Of a DNA stretch of 64,000 nt, positions 32,884 through 42,069 are shown piece by piece. How positions within the stretch are numbered: position 1 is the stretch's first letter; each line of letters starts with the position of its first letter. Source of the stretch: SIG598 sp045605025 (GTDB taxonomy: Bacteria > Bacillota > Clostridia > Oscillospirales > Acutalibacteraceae); NCBI GenBank assembly GCA_045605025.1, contig JAZUPE010000052.1, positions 1-64,000 of the forward strand, written 5' to 3'. A model generated the notes under the pieces. It searched no databases. It had not been told where the DNA came from and saw nothing but the letters and a program-made list of their open reading frames with translations. A program made the translations under genes and the position numbers.

Positions 32884-34492
32884 CCGGGGACGCCACCGGC
32901 TTCGGAGCCAGCGCGTCCGCAAGACACCTGAACACCGGCCCTGCCGAGCCGCCGCCGGATTCTCCGTCCTCCACCAGCACCGTAACCACATACTCCGGCT
33001 CCTCTGCCGGGAAATATCCTGTGTACCACGCCTGCATCACCCTGTGACCACCGGAGAACATTCCCGTTTCTGCGGTGCCGGTCTTGGCGGCGCAGCTCAC
33101 ACGATCGCTGCCGCCCGCCTTTGCCGTGCCGTATTCCACCGCCGCCTCCATGAAGCCCATGATAATGTCTGCCATCTCACTGGATATCACCTGACGCGCC
33201 GGCATGGTCACCGGTTCCTCCACCGTCTCCAGCCGGTCATTGACCAGCCGCGCAAATACAGTGGGATCCACAGCCCTGCCGCCATTGGCTATCACCGCGG
33301 TGACGGCGGCAACGTGTACCGGCGTTGCCAGCAGGTCGCCCTGACCGAAGGAGAAATTGGCAAGAGCCGACGGCATCTGCAGTTTTTCCCCCTCAGGCAG
33401 ACACCCCGCGGCGGTGGAATAATTCCGCGCAAGATCTATCGCGCTGCCAAGACCAAACCGTCCGGCGTATTCCAGCAGCGTTTCACCGCCCAGCGTCTTT
33501 GCAAGCTCGATGAAATACACGTTGCAGGAGCGGGCAAAGGCTTCCTCCATTCCGATGAGTCCGTGACCTGCCCGGTTGGCGCAATGGAAGCGGTTGCTGC
33601 CGATTTCAACGCACCCCTCGCAGCAGAACTGCGTTTCCGGAGATATTCCCGACTCCAGCGCAGCCGCGCACACCACGATTTTGAACACCGAACCGATATC
33701 GTATGCGCTCATCGCCCTGTTAAGCAGCGGCGAATTATCCCCCTCAAGGGCAGCGGCAACACCGGTCTGCTCAAAATCCGGCACGCTCACGCTGGCGCGG
33801 ATCTCCCCCGTGCGGGCATCCATCACCACGACGGCTCCCCTGTCCATATACTCCGCCGCAGCCTGCTCCGCCGCGCGCTGGATATCAACGTCCAGCGTCA
33901 GCACCACCCCGGCAAGGGAATTATCCGTGGTGTCGGTCACCTCCGGCTCGATGCCTGTAAGACCGCTGCCGGTGGCGTCAACGGTAAAGCGCACACTCAG
34001 CTCCCCTTCCGCGGCGGCGAGGTAATCGTCGTACGCCCGCTCGATTCCGGACACCCCCTGACCCTCGCCGCCGAGATAGCCCACCGTGTGAACGGCGACG
34101 CAGTTGGGTGCGTAGCGTTTCTCCGCCGGAAAAACGATCACTCCGCTGCCGTCGGCGGACGCGTCGTCCACGCTGCACACAAAGGGATATGTTCCGGTAA
34201 GTCCCTCCTGAATCTCCAGCAGTTTTTCCGGCGGCAGTATGCCGGTCAGCCGCACCGTAGTCTCTCTGGAGGGCGCGATGACCGCCCTGTACTGCAGTCT
34301 GCCGCCGGCAAGAGAGCGCAGCCTGCAGTCATAGATTCTCCCTCTTGTGCGGCACACCGTCACGTTATACGCCCGCTGACTGCTCGCCGCCTGCACGTAC
34401 GCAGGCGTGAGCGATACCATCAGCGTGTGGGACATCACGCAGAACGCCATCAGCACAATCACCGAGAAAATCACCGTCAGCCTTCTGTACAC
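32861..34492 (-). CDS. Class B penicillin-binding protein (peptidoglycan D,D-transpeptidase)
   Basis: Cross-links peptidoglycan outside the membrane. The protein has 543 residues: an N-terminal transmembrane anchor (about 5-26), a dimerisation region, and a transpeptidase domain with the three active-site motifs in order, SVFK (DIGSVFKIVV), SCN (ARSCNVYF) and KTGT (AAKTGTAETG). It lacks PASTA domains, so it is not a PBP2x-type protein. I start at GTG 34492 with GAGGGGG seven bases upstream. It lies downstream of mltG and the U32 gene, so all three may act on wall growth or sporulation septa; that link is inferred. Confidence 0.9.
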   Translation of the reverse strand: MYRRLTVIFSVIVLMAFCVMSHTLMVSLTPAYVQAASSQRAYNVTVCRTRGRIYDCRLRSLAGGRLQYRAVIAPSRETTVRLTGILPPEKLLEIQEGLTGTYPFVCSVDDASADGSGVIVFPAEKRYAPNCVAVHTVGYLGGEGQGVSGIERAYDDYLAAAEGELSVRFTVDATGSGLTGIEPEVTDTTDNSLAGVVLTLDVDIQRAAEQAAAEYMDRGAVVVMDARTGEIRASVSVPDFEQTGVAAALEGDNSPLLNRAMSAYDIGSVFKIVVCAAALESGISPETQFCCEGCVEIGSNRFHCANRAGHGLIGMEEAFARSCNVYFIELAKTLGGETLLEYAGRFGLGSAIDLARNYSTAAGCLPEGEKLQMPSALANFSFGQGDLLATPVHVAAVTAVIANGGRAVDPTVFARLVNDRLETVEEPVTMPARQVISSEMADIIMGFMEAAVEYGTAKAGGSDRVSCAAKTGTAETGMFSGGHRVMQAWYTGYFPAEEPEYVVTVLVEDGESGGGSAGPVFRCLADALAPKPVASPVDGEGGL

Positions 34493-34592
34493 ACATATTC
34501 CCCCTCGCAAAAAAACGGCCATCAGCAACGACAGCTCATTACAGAGTGTCTGCACTGATGACCGAATTATCAGTCGATATTTCGCTTAGGGA

Positions 34593-35822
34593 TCATATCT
34601 TTTTGCGGCGCAGAATGGTCATGGGCGCCAGCTCATGCTCACAGGGCATGGAAAACGCCATGTTCGGGTGGGGCGTGGCGGTGATAGGCTCGCCATCGCC
34701 GTTGAGCATCTGCCCCGCAGTGATTTCCACCGGTTTCCTGCCGGGAGCGACTATCTCAAGCACATCCCCCTCAAAGAACCGGTTGCGCTGGCGGGCATAC
34801 AGTCTGCCGTCCTGCCAGCCCACCACCACAGCCGCCACTTCGTATTCACGCACGTAGCCGCCGTTGTGGTAGACCTGTCCCGGGGCGGTGCCGAAATAGA
34901 ATCCGGTGGCGTATTCACGGTGGCTGACCGTCATGACCTCGTCGGCGATCCATTGCGGCAGAACGAACTTCTGCTCAGAACCGCTCTCGATGTGGCGCAT
35001 ATACTCGTCCACCGCGCAGCGATAGGCGTTGGTGATGACCGCAGCGTAATAGGAGGACTTGGCGCGTCCCTCGATCTTGAAGCTGGATATTCCCGCGTCC
35101 ACCAGCTTGTCCACATGATCGATCATGCACATATCTCTGGAATTGAGGATATGGGTGCCGTTTTCGTCCTCGCCCACAGGGAAATATTCCCCCGGGCGGG
35201 TCTCCTCCACCAGCGAATACTTCCAGCGGCAGGGCTGGGCGCAGTCACCGTGGTTGGCGTCGCGGCCGGTCAGATAGTTGGACAGCAGGCAGCGTCCGGA
35301 AAAGGATACGCACATGGAACCGTGGACAAAGGCTTCGATCTCCAGCTCGGGAGAGGTGTTTGCGCGGATACCCCTGATCTCCTCAAGGGACAGCTCACGG
35401 GCAAGCACCACGCGGCTGGCTCCCATGGAGTGGAGCAGGTTTGCCGACGCGCTGTTGGCAACGCCGGTCTGGGTGGAAATATGTATCGGCACACGGGGCG
35501 CGATCTTCCGCGCAAGGTCGAAAACGCCCATGTCTCCGATGATGAACGCGTCCACGCCGGCGTCGGCGGCGGTGCCGAGGAATCCCTTCAGCCCCTCCAG
35601 CTCGTGCTCGCGGGGGATTACGTTGCAGGTGATATACACCGACGCGCCGCAGCCGTGGGCTTTGCTTACCGCGTCGCCCAGCTGCTGCTCGTCAAAGTTT
35701 CCGGCCCCTGACCGCATACCGAAGTTCTTTCCGGCGAGGTAAACCGCGTCGGCTCCGTAGGTCAGGGCATAATCAAGGCTCTCAGGATTGCCGGCGGGAG
35801 CCAGTACCTCAGGCTTCATCAT
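34593..35822 (-). CDS. Peptidase U32 family protein, probable tRNA/rRNA hydroxylation enzyme
   Basis: The protein has 409 residues. It opens with PEVLAPAGNPESLDYALTYGADAVYLAGKNFGMR and contains the U32 signature around VHGSMCVSFSGRCLLSNYLTGRDAN and CAQPCRWKY, whose cysteines are thought to hold an Fe-S cluster. Named as a collagenase-type peptidase family, its better-known members (RlhA; TrhP in E. coli and its B. subtilis homologues YrrN/YrrO) hydroxylate cytidine or uridine in RNA. The ATG overlaps the mltG stop by four bases. The same mltG-U32 neighbourhood exists in B. subtilis (yrrL-yrrO), which favours the TrhP role. Confidence 0.88.
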   Translation of the reverse strand: MMKPEVLAPAGNPESLDYALTYGADAVYLAGKNFGMRSGAGNFDEQQLGDAVSKAHGCGASVYITCNVIPREHELEGLKGFLGTAADAGVDAFIIGDMGVFDLARKIAPRVPIHISTQTGVANSASANLLHSMGASRVVLARELSLEEIRGIRANTSPELEIEAFVHGSMCVSFSGRCLLSNYLTGRDANHGDCAQPCRWKYSLVEETRPGEYFPVGEDENGTHILNSRDMCMIDHVDKLVDAGISSFKIEGRAKSSYYAAVITNAYRCAVDEYMRHIESGSEQKFVLPQWIADEVMTVSHREYATGFYFGTAPGQVYHNGGYVREYEVAAVVVGWQDGRLYARQRNRFFEGDVLEIVAPGRKPVEITAGQMLNGDGEPITATPHPNMAFSMPCEHELAPMTILRRKKI

Positions 35823-37297
35823 CCGTAGGTGCGAACATTATTCATATGCTCATCGTAGGTGTTGGCATAATGATAATGAATGGTTCCTTCCTCGTCCTGT
35901 CTGGTGAAGAAGAAGTAATAGTTGGTGTCGTTGGGGTAAAGCGCCGCCTTGATGGCGTTGACGCTGGGACAGCAGATGGGTCCCGCGGGCAGACCGGCAA
36001 ACTGGGTGGTGTCGTAGTTGACGGCAGACCAGTCCTTCTTCTGCTGGTCGGTGAGCCTGTCGCTCTCCATCATGGCGTTGCGGTTGATATAGGGATACCA
36101 CATGGTGGCGTCCGACTGCAGCTTGCCGCCGGTGCCCTCGTGGTTGGGGTTCTTCATACGGTTGTAGAAAACAGAAGCGACGTTCTTCATCTGCTCGGGA
36201 TCGGGAACCTCACGCTCGATGATGGACGCAAGGGTGATGATCTCGTCCATGGTCATGCCCAGCTTGCTGGCTCTGTTCTTGAAATCAAGCTCCTCGTTGC
36301 GCAGGACCCTGATGTCAAAGCCGTCCAGCAGACGGTTGATGGCGGAAACGGAGCCTTCCCAGATATAGAACGAATAGGTGTCCGGGAACAGATAGCCTTC
36401 CAGCTTGTAGACTCGCTTTTCCTCGTCCTTGGGGATATCCTTGTAGAAATCCCACTTGTATTCGTAGGTGGCTATGGTGTTGAAGAAGGCTTCCTTTTCG
36501 CAGACGCAGTTCTCCTCAAGAAGAGCGGCGATCTGCTCGAGGTTGTAGCCCTCGGGAATGGCGAACTTGACCACGCTCTTATCGGCGGTGGAAGGACGGG
36601 TCAGCTTGCGGATTATCATGTCGTAGTCCGACTTTGCGTTGAGGGTGAACTCGCCGTGCTTGAAGTCGGCGTCCATGGTCAGGTTGGCATAAAGCTTGAA
36701 GAAGAACGGATAATCCACAACGCCGTTTTCCTCGAGAATACGGGTAACGTCGTCAAGGTCGTCGTCCTTTTCCAGCGTGACAACAACTTCCATAGGCTCC
36801 TTTACCAGACCGAACATATCGTTGATTCCCACGATGAGATAGAACGCCAGCAGCGCAGAGATGGACACAACGATGGCGGCGTAGACCACCGACACGATGC
36901 AGCCGCGGCTCTTGGGGTTTCTCTGCTGACGGCGCAGCAGTCTGGGCGGGAGATTGTTCTCCTCGGGAATCTCGTATTTTTCGCCCGCGCGGGAGGTGAT
37001 CACTCTTGTGCGGGACACGGGAATGTCGCGGCGCATGAGTCCCTGATCCTTGTTCTTCTGAGCGGGACGGTCCTGAGGCGCCAGCCGCTGATAACGCTGG
37101 TTCTGGCGGTCGGCGGGATTGCGGCGGCGTTCGGTGCCGTCGCTTTCGTAATCTTCTTCTGAGATGTTGACCACAAAGCGGTTGGGATCGGCCGGCTGCT
37201 GGGCGCCGTATCCGCCGTAGCCGCCTCTGCCCTGACCGCCGCCCTGACCGCGGCGCTGGCCGCCGTTGTTGCTGTAGTTTCTGTTGTTGCTGCTCAT
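35819..37297 (-). CDS. mltG: Endolytic peptidoglycan transglycosylase MltG
   Basis: Cleaves nascent glycan strands at the membrane. The protein has about 492 residues: an unusual N-terminal cytoplasmic tail rich in Asn, Gly, Arg and Gln (RRGQGGGQGRGGYGGYG, residues ~13-30), a transmembrane helix near 135-160, a LysM-like subdomain, and the YceG core with ASIIEREVPDPEQMKNVASVFYNR (catalytic Glu), LQSDATMWY and PICCPSVNAIKAALYP. I give ATG 37297; a TTG at 37318 is in frame with AAAGGAG but at long spacing (13 bases). Coupled to the U32 gene. Confidence 0.92.
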   Translation of the reverse strand: MSSNNRNYSNNGGQRRGQGGGQGRGGYGGYGAQQPADPNRFVVNISEEDYESDGTERRRNPADRQNQRYQRLAPQDRPAQKNKDQGLMRRDIPVSRTRVITSRAGEKYEIPEENNLPPRLLRRQQRNPKSRGCIVSVVYAAIVVSISALLAFYLIVGINDMFGLVKEPMEVVVTLEKDDDLDDVTRILEENGVVDYPFFFKLYANLTMDADFKHGEFTLNAKSDYDMIIRKLTRPSTADKSVVKFAIPEGYNLEQIAALLEENCVCEKEAFFNTIATYEYKWDFYKDIPKDEEKRVYKLEGYLFPDTYSFYIWEGSVSAINRLLDGFDIRVLRNEELDFKNRASKLGMTMDEIITLASIIEREVPDPEQMKNVASVFYNRMKNPNHEGTGGKLQSDATMWYPYINRNAMMESDRLTDQQKKDWSAVNYDTTQFAGLPAGPICCPSVNAIKAALYPNDTNYYFFFTRQDEEGTIHYHYANTYDEHMNNVRTYG

Positions 37298-37464
37298 ATC
37301 ATGTACTGTTTCACGCAAGGCGCGAAAAATACTCCTTTCGCAAGGTATTGAACAAATTTATAAGCTGCCGCGTGGTGTTGCCGCGTGGAATAATCCCGCG
37401 CCCTGTAACAGCACCCGCGGATCTGACATACTATGTAGCAAAACCGAAGTGAGGTGATTTGTTA

Positions 37465-37557
37465 ATGTGTATGTGCAATATCTTCAAGGATAACGACACT
37501 CTGATGTGGATCCTTATTCTCATCATCGTTGCTCTGGGCTGCTCCGGCACCTGCTGA
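37465..37557 (+). CDS. Small hydrophobic cysteine-containing peptide, 30 residues
   Basis: A short frame starts with ATG eight bases after GAGGTG: an N-terminal part with Cys at positions 2 and 4 or so (MCMCNIFKDND), then a single hydrophobic segment (LMWILILIIVALGC) and a Cys-rich end (CSGTC). Length and composition fit a one-pass membrane micropeptide. It lies between divergent mltG and convergent fthC, on the opposite strand to both. I do not recognise a named family; its translation is unproven. Confidence 0.55.
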   Translation: MCMCNIFKDNDTLMWILILIIVALGCSGTC

Positions 37558-37569
37558 TGAACTCAGCGG

Positions 37570-38136
37570 TCAGCCGTCGCTCACAACGACATCAACGCTG
37601 ACGTCGAACCCGTCCTGAGGCAGCGGGTGTTCTGAGCGGCTCTCCGCTCTGCACAGACCGACGCTAACGCCGTCGTACCGCGCGAGGAAACGGTCGTAAT
37701 ATCCGCCGCCGTATCCCAGTCGCCCGCCTGACGCATCAAAGGAAAATCCGGGAACAAGACATATACTATCCGCAAACTCCACCGGAAGCACCTGCGGTGC
37801 GTCGGGCTTCGGCTCGAATATTCCGTAGGCACCCTGCTCCAGCTCATCCAGCCCGCTTATGCGGTGAAAGGTCATGGAGCGGTCGTCCACGCGGCATCGG
37901 GGGCAGGCAACCGCCTTCCCCTCCGCAAGGGCGCGGACAATAAGCTGCAGGGTGTCCACCTCTCCCCCCTGCGACACATACGCAAGGATCAGAGAAGCCT
38001 CCCTGTACTGCGGAAGATCCGTGACCCGCCGCATGATCTGGCTGTCAGCGTCACGCTGCCGGGCAGCATCGCCGTTCAGGCGCATTTGTTTATATATGCC
38101 CCTCAGCGCTTTTTTACGCTCGCGGATATCAGGCAT
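37570..38136 (-). CDS. fthC: 5-formyltetrahydrofolate cyclo-ligase
   Basis: Converts 5-formyl-THF to 5,10-methenyl-THF with ATP. The protein has 188 residues: an N-terminal RERKKALRGIYKQMRL with basic substrate contacts, then PRCRVDDRSMTFHRI, and the C-terminal ATP/Mg motif RLGYGGGYYDRFLARY. I start at ATG 38136, which overlaps the stop of the DJ-1 gene by 8 bases; the open frame continues upstream to 38196 but lies inside that gene. Folate use links it loosely to ThyX nearby. Confidence 0.92.
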   Translation of the reverse strand: MPDIRERKKALRGIYKQMRLNGDAARQRDADSQIMRRVTDLPQYREASLILAYVSQGGEVDTLQLIVRALAEGKAVACPRCRVDDRSMTFHRISGLDELEQGAYGIFEPKPDAPQVLPVEFADSICLVPGFSFDASGGRLGYGGGYYDRFLARYDGVSVGLCRAESRSEHPLPQDGFDVSVDVVVSDG

Positions 38137-38674
38137 TCTGATAGATTTCGGTATACACGCTCTGAGCGGCTTCCTCGCCGCGAAGCTGACGGACAAGCTC
38201 GATGCCGAAAGCGGTGGCGTGACCGGCGCTGCGCGCGGTGATCACGCCGCCGTCGGCGCACACACCGTCGGAAACATATTCCGCGCAGTTGAGCTTATCG
38301 GTGAACGCAGAGAGCGGGAAGCAGGCGGCTTTTCTGCCCGCCAGCGCGCCGTTCTCGCCCAGAACAGAGGGCGCGGCACAGATGGCTGCCATCCTGACTC
38401 CGTTCTGTTTGCTGTATTCGATGGCGTCCTTTACCCGCTGAGATGCACCGAGATTGGCGGTGCCCTGTCCGCCGCCGGGCAGAACAATCAGCTCAACCGA
38501 TTCGTCCATGGTGAATTCCGTGGTATCGGCGCGGACAACTATACCGTGGGAGCCGGTGACATATTCGCCGGTGATGCCCACTGTGGTGACCTCGATGCCG
38601 CCGCGGAGCATGATGTCCACGGGAGCGAGGGCTTCCATCTCCTCAAAGCCGTCGGCAAGAAATACATAAACCAT
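38129..38674 (-). CDS. DJ-1/PfpI family protein
   Basis: The protein has 181 residues with the flavodoxin-like fold of the DJ-1/ThiJ group: MVYVFLADGFEEMEALAPVD with the conserved Glu, VLPGGGQG, and the nucleophile elbow MAAICAAPSVL holding the reactive Cys near residue 107. Members act as glyoxalase-like, deglycase or chaperone proteins; which one applies here is not clear. AGGAGG precedes the ATG. It overlaps fthC by 8 bases. Confidence 0.9.
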   Translation of the reverse strand: MVYVFLADGFEEMEALAPVDIMLRGGIEVTTVGITGEYVTGSHGIVVRADTTEFTMDESVELIVLPGGGQGTANLGASQRVKDAIEYSKQNGVRMAAICAAPSVLGENGALAGRKAACFPLSAFTDKLNCAEYVSDGVCADGGVITARSAGHATAFGIELVRQLRGEEAAQSVYTEIYQNA

Positions 38675-38690
38675 AATAATTCCTCCTGTA

Positions 38691-39608
38691 TCAGTCGAGG
38701 GTCATTCCCAGATACGGGATATGCACTCCTGACAGTGTAAGCAGACTGATGGGCTTGCGTCCTCTGACATCGCAGATCATGCCGAAATCGGTTATCTCGC
38801 CGAACTCGGCAAACATCTCGTTGTACGCCGGCAGACGCAGCTCGAATTTTTCGCTTGGGCTGGCGTTGAGTATGCTGTGGATAAGCGGCGCGTCAAATCC
38901 CCCGCTGCAGATAAACTCGTTGATTATCAGTGTGTCTCCGTTCTGCATGCAAAAGGCGTATCCTGCCTCGGAGCCCTCCGAGCAGGTGGCAATGAATCCT
39001 CCGCAGCGCTCGTGGATTCCTGCGGCGTACTTCAGCGCCTTGTAATCCCAGGTGACAAATCCCTCACGGTCGATGAGCATATCCCTGCGCACGGCGTGCA
39101 CATCGGTCAGCATCAGCGCTGGCAGTTTCTTTGCCGCGGGGCGCTGTGCCGCGGCCTTTTTGTATCCGGACAGCGTTTCCAGATCGCGGCGGGACATGAA
39201 CACGTTGCGGTTTTTATAGCAGCGGTAGTAGCCGCGCTTTTCATAGAAGCGGAACAGTTCACGGCTGCCCGGCACAAGAACGAGGTACTTGCTTCCTCTG
39301 GAGGCTGCATAGCGGCGGGCATATTCCAGCAGCAGCGACATTATTCCCCTGCCCTGATGGTCGGGGCGGGTGGCGGCGGCGTAGACATACTGCGCCGAAA
39401 CGATCTCGCTGTCCTCGGTAACGCTGCACTCCAGCAGGTGTACCATAGCCACCGGACGACCAACCGATTCGTCCACATATACGATGCAGTTGTTGGGGTT
39501 GTACCGGTTGTCAAAAAAGTAGCTGACGTACTCGGGCGGATCGCCGAAGCACATGCGCCACATGCGCTCAAGGTCGGTCCTCATGCCGTCTCTGGCAAGC
39601 GTTATCAA
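38691..39608 (-). CDS. GNAT family N-acetyltransferase
   Basis: The protein has 305 residues. The GNAT acetyl-CoA site is in the first half, with VYAAATRPDHQGRGIMSLLLEYARRYA (R/Q-x-x-G-x-G/A near residues 81-92) and YEKRGYYRCYKN. The C-terminal half (sterol-carrier-like or second GNAT-like) is less clear. Such two-domain enzymes resemble Eis-type acetyltransferases. TTG start with GAGAGGTG eight bases upstream. It follows the DUF2156 gene in the same direction after a 7-base gap; substrate unknown. Confidence 0.8.
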   Translation of the reverse strand: MITLARDGMRTDLERMWRMCFGDPPEYVSYFFDNRYNPNNCIVYVDESVGRPVAMVHLLECSVTEDSEIVSAQYVYAAATRPDHQGRGIMSLLLEYARRYAASRGSKYLVLVPGSRELFRFYEKRGYYRCYKNRNVFMSRRDLETLSGYKKAAAQRPAAKKLPALMLTDVHAVRRDMLIDREGFVTWDYKALKYAAGIHERCGGFIATCSEGSEAGYAFCMQNGDTLIINEFICSGGFDAPLIHSILNASPSEKFELRLPAYNEMFAEFGEITDFGMICDVRGRKPISLLTLSGVHIPYLGMTLD

Positions 39609-39615
39609 GTGCTGT

Positions 39616-40500
39616 TCACCTCTCGCTCAGAGTGAATTTTTCAACCATCAGTGCAGGATAATAGGAGAGCTTTGCCTTGCGCAGACCCTCGATACCCAGA
39701 TCCTCCTCGCGGTTGATATATCGGTAGCCGCTCAGTTCGTGGGCGGCAAAGGAATTGTTGATTACGGGATAGGCGCCCTCGAAACCGGGCAGCGCTTTTT
39801 CAAAATGCACAACGAATGTGTCGCCGTTGAGCCGTTCACCAAGTGTAAAGGCAACCGCCTTGCCGTCCACGCGGATAAGTCCGCCGCTCAGACCGAGGAT
39901 CTCCCGCTGAGTGATGGCGCGCTGGATGATCTCACGCTCGTGGGCAAGACTGTCGCTCATCTCCTCCAGCCCCTCGTACCAGACGCGCCCCGCCTCAAGA
40001 CAGTCGCCGGCGTTGGCATCGCACAGAGGCTCATAGCTCCACTCCGGATGCTCGCGGGTGAACTTGGAGATGTGGTTGCGCTTGCCGTGGTATTTCCTGC
40101 CGGCAAGATTGATCAGATCCTCCGCGTTGTAGACGTAGTCGGAATCGTCTGGTGAGGATTCGCGGACAAATCGGCCGGGGAAAGCACTCTCCAGCTCGTC
40201 AGCCTGCCAGTCCTCCGCCACGCAGAATCCGAATTCCACGCCCCGCTCAGCGGCGTCCTTTTCCAGCACATCAACGATCTCGGCAATGTCGTACTCCCCT
40301 GCCGGATAGATGTAGCAGGGCTTGCCCAGACCGCTCTTTGACAGCAGGCAGTTTTTGTATCGCGCTATCTGCGTGCCGTAGTGAACCGACCACAGATACA
40401 TCTGCGCAAAGGTGTAAACACAGCTTCTGTGCCGCGAACCGGCCAGAACGCTGTCCACCCACTCCTTGTCCTCAAGGGTGGGAATGTGAAAATCAAGCAC
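39616..40500 (-). CDS. DUF2156 / phosphatidylglycerol lysyltransferase C-terminal-domain protein
   Basis: The protein has about 294 residues of the DUF2156 type, a tandem-GNAT fold found in the catalytic half of MprF and in free-standing proteins: KYHGKRNHISKFTREHPEW, then SGGLIRVDGKAVAFTLGERL and YRYINREEDLGIEGLRKAKLSYYPA. It has no membrane part, so it may transfer an aminoacyl or acyl group to a soluble or lipid acceptor. I place the start at GTG 40500, six bases after GGAG and overlapping the tmk stop by 8 bases; a TTG at 40521 is less well placed. Confidence 0.82.
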   Translation of the reverse strand: MLDFHIPTLEDKEWVDSVLAGSRHRSCVYTFAQMYLWSVHYGTQIARYKNCLLSKSGLGKPCYIYPAGEYDIAEIVDVLEKDAAERGVEFGFCVAEDWQADELESAFPGRFVRESSPDDSDYVYNAEDLINLAGRKYHGKRNHISKFTREHPEWSYEPLCDANAGDCLEAGRVWYEGLEEMSDSLAHEREIIQRAITQREILGLSGGLIRVDGKAVAFTLGERLNGDTFVVHFEKALPGFEGAYPVINNSFAAHELSGYRYINREEDLGIEGLRKAKLSYYPALMVEKFTLSER

Positions 40501-41167
40501 GTAAAACTCCAGACCTTTCAACGATATCCCAGATTATCTCTCCGATATCCTCAACCGACATCAGGCTGCCCTCACGGGCGCACTGAATGACGTTCCAGCC
40601 CTGCTTGAGAGCAGCGTAGCCGGAGCAGTCGCGGCACATATCGAGATATTCCTGAGCGCGTTCGTGTATATCCTTTTTGCTCTCGTCTCCGCCGTAACGG
40701 GAGGAGAGCAGCTGCTGAGAAACCTCCGCAGGCATGCTGAGCTGGAACACGATGGACGGTTCGGGCAGCCCGAGCTTGTTGTATTCATAGTCAAACAGCC
40801 AGTCGAGAAATCCGCTCCACTGCTCCATTGGCAGCTTGCTCATCTGGTGGACGGCGTTGGCTGTGGTGTAGCGGTTGGCGACGATTATGCAGCCCTCGTC
40901 GTAGTCCTTCTTCCAGAACTGACGGAAGCTGGCATAGCGGTCAACGGCATAGAAGCTGGACGCGGCATAGGCATTCACGTCCCCTGGCTGATCGCCGAAA
41001 GCTCCGCTGAGATACATCTTCACCAGCGCGGAGGAATCGTGATCGTAGTCGGGAAAATCCACAAGGCGTACCCTGTGTCCCAGCTTTTCAAGGCGTTTTG
41101 CAAGCTGCTGAGCCTGAGTGGCTTTTCCGCAGCCGTCCAGACCCTCAATTACTATCAGTTTGCCCAT
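40493..41167 (-). CDS. tmk: Thymidylate kinase
   Basis: Phosphorylates dTMP to dTDP. The protein has 224 residues: P-loop IEGLDGCGKATQAQQLAKRL (residues 6-25; GKAT instead of the usual GKST), VDFPDYDHDSSALVKMYL substrate loop, VDRYASF (DRY motif) and ANRYTTANAVHQ. It starts five bases after the thyX stop, so dTMP synthesis and phosphorylation are encoded side by side. Confidence 0.93.
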   Translation of the reverse strand: MGKLIVIEGLDGCGKATQAQQLAKRLEKLGHRVRLVDFPDYDHDSSALVKMYLSGAFGDQPGDVNAYAASSFYAVDRYASFRQFWKKDYDEGCIIVANRYTTANAVHQMSKLPMEQWSGFLDWLFDYEYNKLGLPEPSIVFQLSMPAEVSQQLLSSRYGGDESKKDIHERAQEYLDMCRDCSGYAALKQGWNVIQCAREGSLMSVEDIGEIIWDIVERSGVLRA

Positions 41168-41171
41168 TTTT

Positions 41172-41942
41172 TCAGTTCTCCGTCAGATTGCTGTAATATT
41201 CCCTCATCCGGGCAGCCTTGCCGCAGGTCATCTTTCCCTCGGGACAGGCTCCGCGCAGACAGGGCGGACCGGATTTTTCAAAGAGCGTGGGTGCCACTTC
41301 GCGCACCAGACGAAGCATCTTTTCCGCAAGCTCTCTGATCTCCCACTGGGCGCGGTTGCAGCAGCGGTGGGCAAAGAAATTATTAAGGCTGCGGGCGTTC
41401 ATGGTGACAATCATCTTGGTGGTGCAGGCGTTGGGCAGCACAAAGCGCGCGTCCTCGATGGCCATCTTTTCGGCTTTCTTAGCGGCGGCGGCTTCGTCCA
41501 TTCCCTCTGCGACCAGACGGGCGGTGTGGTTCTTTTTCAGCACCGCGGCGATGCGCTCGTAATACTCGTTATCCTCGCGCATGGCCTGCTCGAAAATTTC
41601 CAGCGCCTCGGGGTCGGCGGCAATCTGGGGCGGCGTGACAAACTCAAAGCCGTCCTCACGCACATACCGCTGGCTCTGCACGCTGAAGGAAGCGATGCGG
41701 TGGCGGGTAATCTGTGCCAGCAGAGAGCGGGAAACGCCCTCGATGCCGAAAGTGAAGCTGGCGTGCTCGATGGGGCTTTCATGACCGATATCGGACAGCA
41801 TATTTACAAAGCTGCCCACCTTTTCGTCGGTCAGACCCTCCTCAAGCTCGCTGATGGAAGTGGAGGCGTAGCACAGCTTTGCGGAAAGTGCGATGGCCTT
41901 CTCCGGCTCCGGTGTATGATAAAGAAGCTCGACCTTAAGCAT
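41172..41942 (-). CDS. thyX: Flavin-dependent thymidylate synthase ThyX
   Basis: Makes dTMP from dUMP with methylene-THF, FAD and NADPH. The protein has 256 residues. The ThyX signature is present as RHRIASFSVQSQRYV (RHRxxSxxxxSxR), preceded by the conserved HASFTFGIEGVSRS stretch, and followed by VLPNACTTKMIVTMNARSLNNF near the C-terminal third. I start at ATG 41942 with GGAGGT nine bases upstream; the open frame continues upstream but without a ribosome site. No thyA is in this window. Confidence 0.95.
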   Translation of the reverse strand: MLKVELLYHTPEPEKAIALSAKLCYASTSISELEEGLTDEKVGSFVNMLSDIGHESPIEHASFTFGIEGVSRSLLAQITRHRIASFSVQSQRYVREDGFEFVTPPQIAADPEALEIFEQAMREDNEYYERIAAVLKKNHTARLVAEGMDEAAAAKKAEKMAIEDARFVLPNACTTKMIVTMNARSLNNFFAHRCCNRAQWEIRELAEKMLRLVREVAPTLFEKSGPPCLRGACPEGKMTCGKAARMREYYSNLTEN

Positions 41943-42069
41943 GATTGCGTTACCTCCGATACTGTCGACATTGCGATACGCGCCGTGAAAGCATAGTACC
42001 GCAATATATTCCGTTACATTATATACCAACTGCCGCAAAAAAGAAAGAGTTTTCTGTGAACATACAGCG

